Source: Saprospiraceae bacterium
GTDB taxonomy: Bacteria > Bacteroidota > Bacteroidia > Chitinophagales > Saprospiraceae
DNA length: 6,584 nucleotides
NCBI GenBank assembly: GCA_020630455.1
Contig: JAHDBK010000014.1
Span: 10,845-17,428 of the forward strand
Reading direction: 5' to 3'
Below are positions 5,995-6,584 of this stretch, one piece after another. A program made the position numbers and the translations under genes. Under the pieces are notes generated by a model, which searched no databases, had not been told where the DNA came from, and saw nothing but the letters and a program-made list of their open reading frames with translations. Position 1 is the first letter of the stretch; every line of letters begins with the position of its first letter.

Positions 5995-6453
5995 ATGACA
6001 CAGGAAGAACAAATAAAAAAAGTAAAAGATATTTTTGCAAAATTTCTAGAAGAAAAGAAACTGCGTAAAACACCTGAACGTTTTGCTTTATTAGAAGAGA
6101 TTTATAGTAGAAATGACCACTTCGATGCAGAACAATTATACATAGACATGAAAGGCAATGGCTTTAAAGTCAGTAGAGCAACTGTCTACAACACCCTTGA
6201 CATATTAGCTGAATGTTCCTTGGTTAGAAAACACCACTTTGGCCAAAACCTTTCCTTTTATGAAAAATCATACTCATATCGACAACACGACCATTTAATC
6301 TGTACTGATTGCAATAAAATACTCGAATTTTGCGACCCTAGAATTCAAAACATTAGAGATGTCGTGTCTGAACATTATGGATTTGATATAAATTTCCATT
6401 CTTTAAATTTTTATGGCACTTGCAAAAATGAAAATTGCGAGGGTAAAAATTAA
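5995..6453 (+). CDS. Fur-family metal-dependent transcriptional regulator
   Basis: This 152-residue protein has the full Fur fold. An N-terminal winged helix (about 1-88) carries the recognition helix in VSRATVYNTLDIL (59-71), and a C-terminal dimerisation/metal domain follows. The structural zinc ligands are C103-x-x-C106 and C143-x4-C148. The regulatory metal site candidates are H42, E90, H98 and H100 (QHDH). Family members bind DNA as dimers when loaded with Fe(II), Mn(II) or Zn(II) and repress metal-uptake or peroxide-stress genes. Glu at position 90, where peroxide-sensing PerR commonly has Asp, leans towards an iron-type Fur, but subfamily cannot be settled from sequence reading, so no symbol is given. 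The gene is transcribed alone from its own promoter element, with a long perfect inverted repeat just upstream that could be an autoregulatory operator. A weak AGGA at 5977-5980 lies well before the ATG. Length and start are normal. Confidence 0.94.
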   Translation: MTQEEQIKKVKDIFAKFLEEKKLRKTPERFALLEEIYSRNDHFDAEQLYIDMKGNGFKVSRATVYNTLDILAECSLVRKHHFGQNLSFYEKSYSYRQHDHLICTDCNKILEFCDPRIQNIRDVVSEHYGFDINFHSLNFYGTCKNENCEGKN

Positions 6454-6465
6454 AACCTATTTCAT

Positions 6466-6494
6466 ATATGTTTTTTTTACATATTTTATTTTTT
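6466..6494 (+). terminator. Weak AT-rich hairpin with T-tract after the Fur-family gene
   Basis: ATATGT (6466-6471) pairs with ACATAT (6479-6484) across a loop of seven T, followed by a T-rich tract to 6494. It lies 12 bp after the stop codon. The position and T-tract suit a terminator, but the six-pair A/T stem is weak. Confidence 0.35.
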
Positions 6495-6529
6495 GTTAAA
6501 TACATCATTGAATTGGCATGATATTTAAC
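6495..6529. repeat. Imperfect inverted repeat (12 bp, bulged)
   Basis: GTTAAAT (6495-6501) and ATCAT (6504-6508) pair with ATGAT (6518-6522) and ATTTAAC (6523-6529), leaving a 2-nt AC bulge and a 9-nt loop. No T-run follows on either strand, so it is not a typical terminator. It stands directly before the longer perfect repeat at the window edge. Confidence 0.45.
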
Positions 6530-6541
6530 AACATTAACCAT

Positions 6542-6584
6542 AATTTCACGTATATAAAAGGTAGTATTTTATATACGTGAAATT
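6542..6584. repeat. Perfect 18-bp inverted repeat at the right edge
   Basis: AATTTCACGTATATAAAA (6542-6559) recurs as its exact reverse complement at 6567-6584 with the 7-nt spacer GGTAGTA. The right arm reaches the last base of the window, so the repeat may be longer. It could be a strong terminator hairpin for the Fur-family gene or for a convergent gene outside the window, an operator, or part of a dispersed intergenic repeat. The sequence after the right arm would decide. Confidence 0.65.

Noticed and set aside
6353..6541. Minus-strand open frame of 62 codons
   Set aside because: It overlaps the C-terminal zinc-site region of the Fur-family gene antisense and runs through the hairpin region; composition is not protein-like.
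1..6584. CRISPR array, insertion sequence, prophage or tRNA/rRNA genes
   Set aside because: No regularly spaced repeats, transposase or integrase frames, or tRNA/rRNA-like sequence were seen.

Overview
The window looks like chromosomal DNA from an AT-rich member of the Bacteroidota, though the class cannot be fixed. Three things support this. Several genes are preceded by the phylum's -7 promoter motif TAnnTTTG (1015-1022 and 5955-5962 on +, 5377-5370 on -). Shine-Dalgarno sequences are weak or absent. The left-edge gene encodes a secreted, Cys- and Gly-Asp-patterned Ig/PKD-like protein of the kind these bacteria export in large numbers. No mobile element, CRISPR array, tRNA or rRNA was seen.

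Layout, left to right. (1) 1-729 (-): N-terminal 243 residues of a large secreted protein cut off by the window edge. (2) 730-1028: AT-rich divergent intergenic region ending in the recG promoter. (3) 1029-3140 (+): recG, a complete ATP-dependent branch-migrating DNA helicase. (4) 5329-3146 (-): a tight three-gene operon, in transcription order H-NOX haem sensor, HNOBA-domain histidine kinase and single-domain response regulator, with gaps of only 2 and 4 bp. It converges on recG with 5 bp between stop codons. (5) 5420-5785 (+): a small unknown membrane protein, divergent from the operon. (6) 5786-5994: intergenic region with hairpins and a perfect AT-only inverted repeat next to a promoter. 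(7) 5995-6453 (+): a Fur-family metal-dependent regulator. (8) 6454-6584: non-coding, hairpin-rich, ending in a perfect 18-bp inverted repeat at the window edge.

The centre of interest is the operon. Together its first two genes carry, on two polypeptides, the same domain order as the animal soluble guanylate cyclase beta subunit (H-NOX, then HNOBA/PAS-like, then coiled coil), but with a histidine kinase catalytic module in place of the cyclase. The third gene is a CheY-like receiver that could accept the phosphate. The inferred pathway is nitric oxide binding to H-NOX haem, modulation of the kinase through HNOBA, and phosphotransfer to the receiver. The final output is not visible in the window, because the receiver has no effector domain. 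The H-NOX keeps the haem-ligand His and the Y-x-S-x-R motif and appears to have Phe where oxygen-binding homologues have the distal Tyr, which suggests NO selectivity. H-NOX/kinase pairs are a known class, so this is a notable variant rather than a wholly new system.
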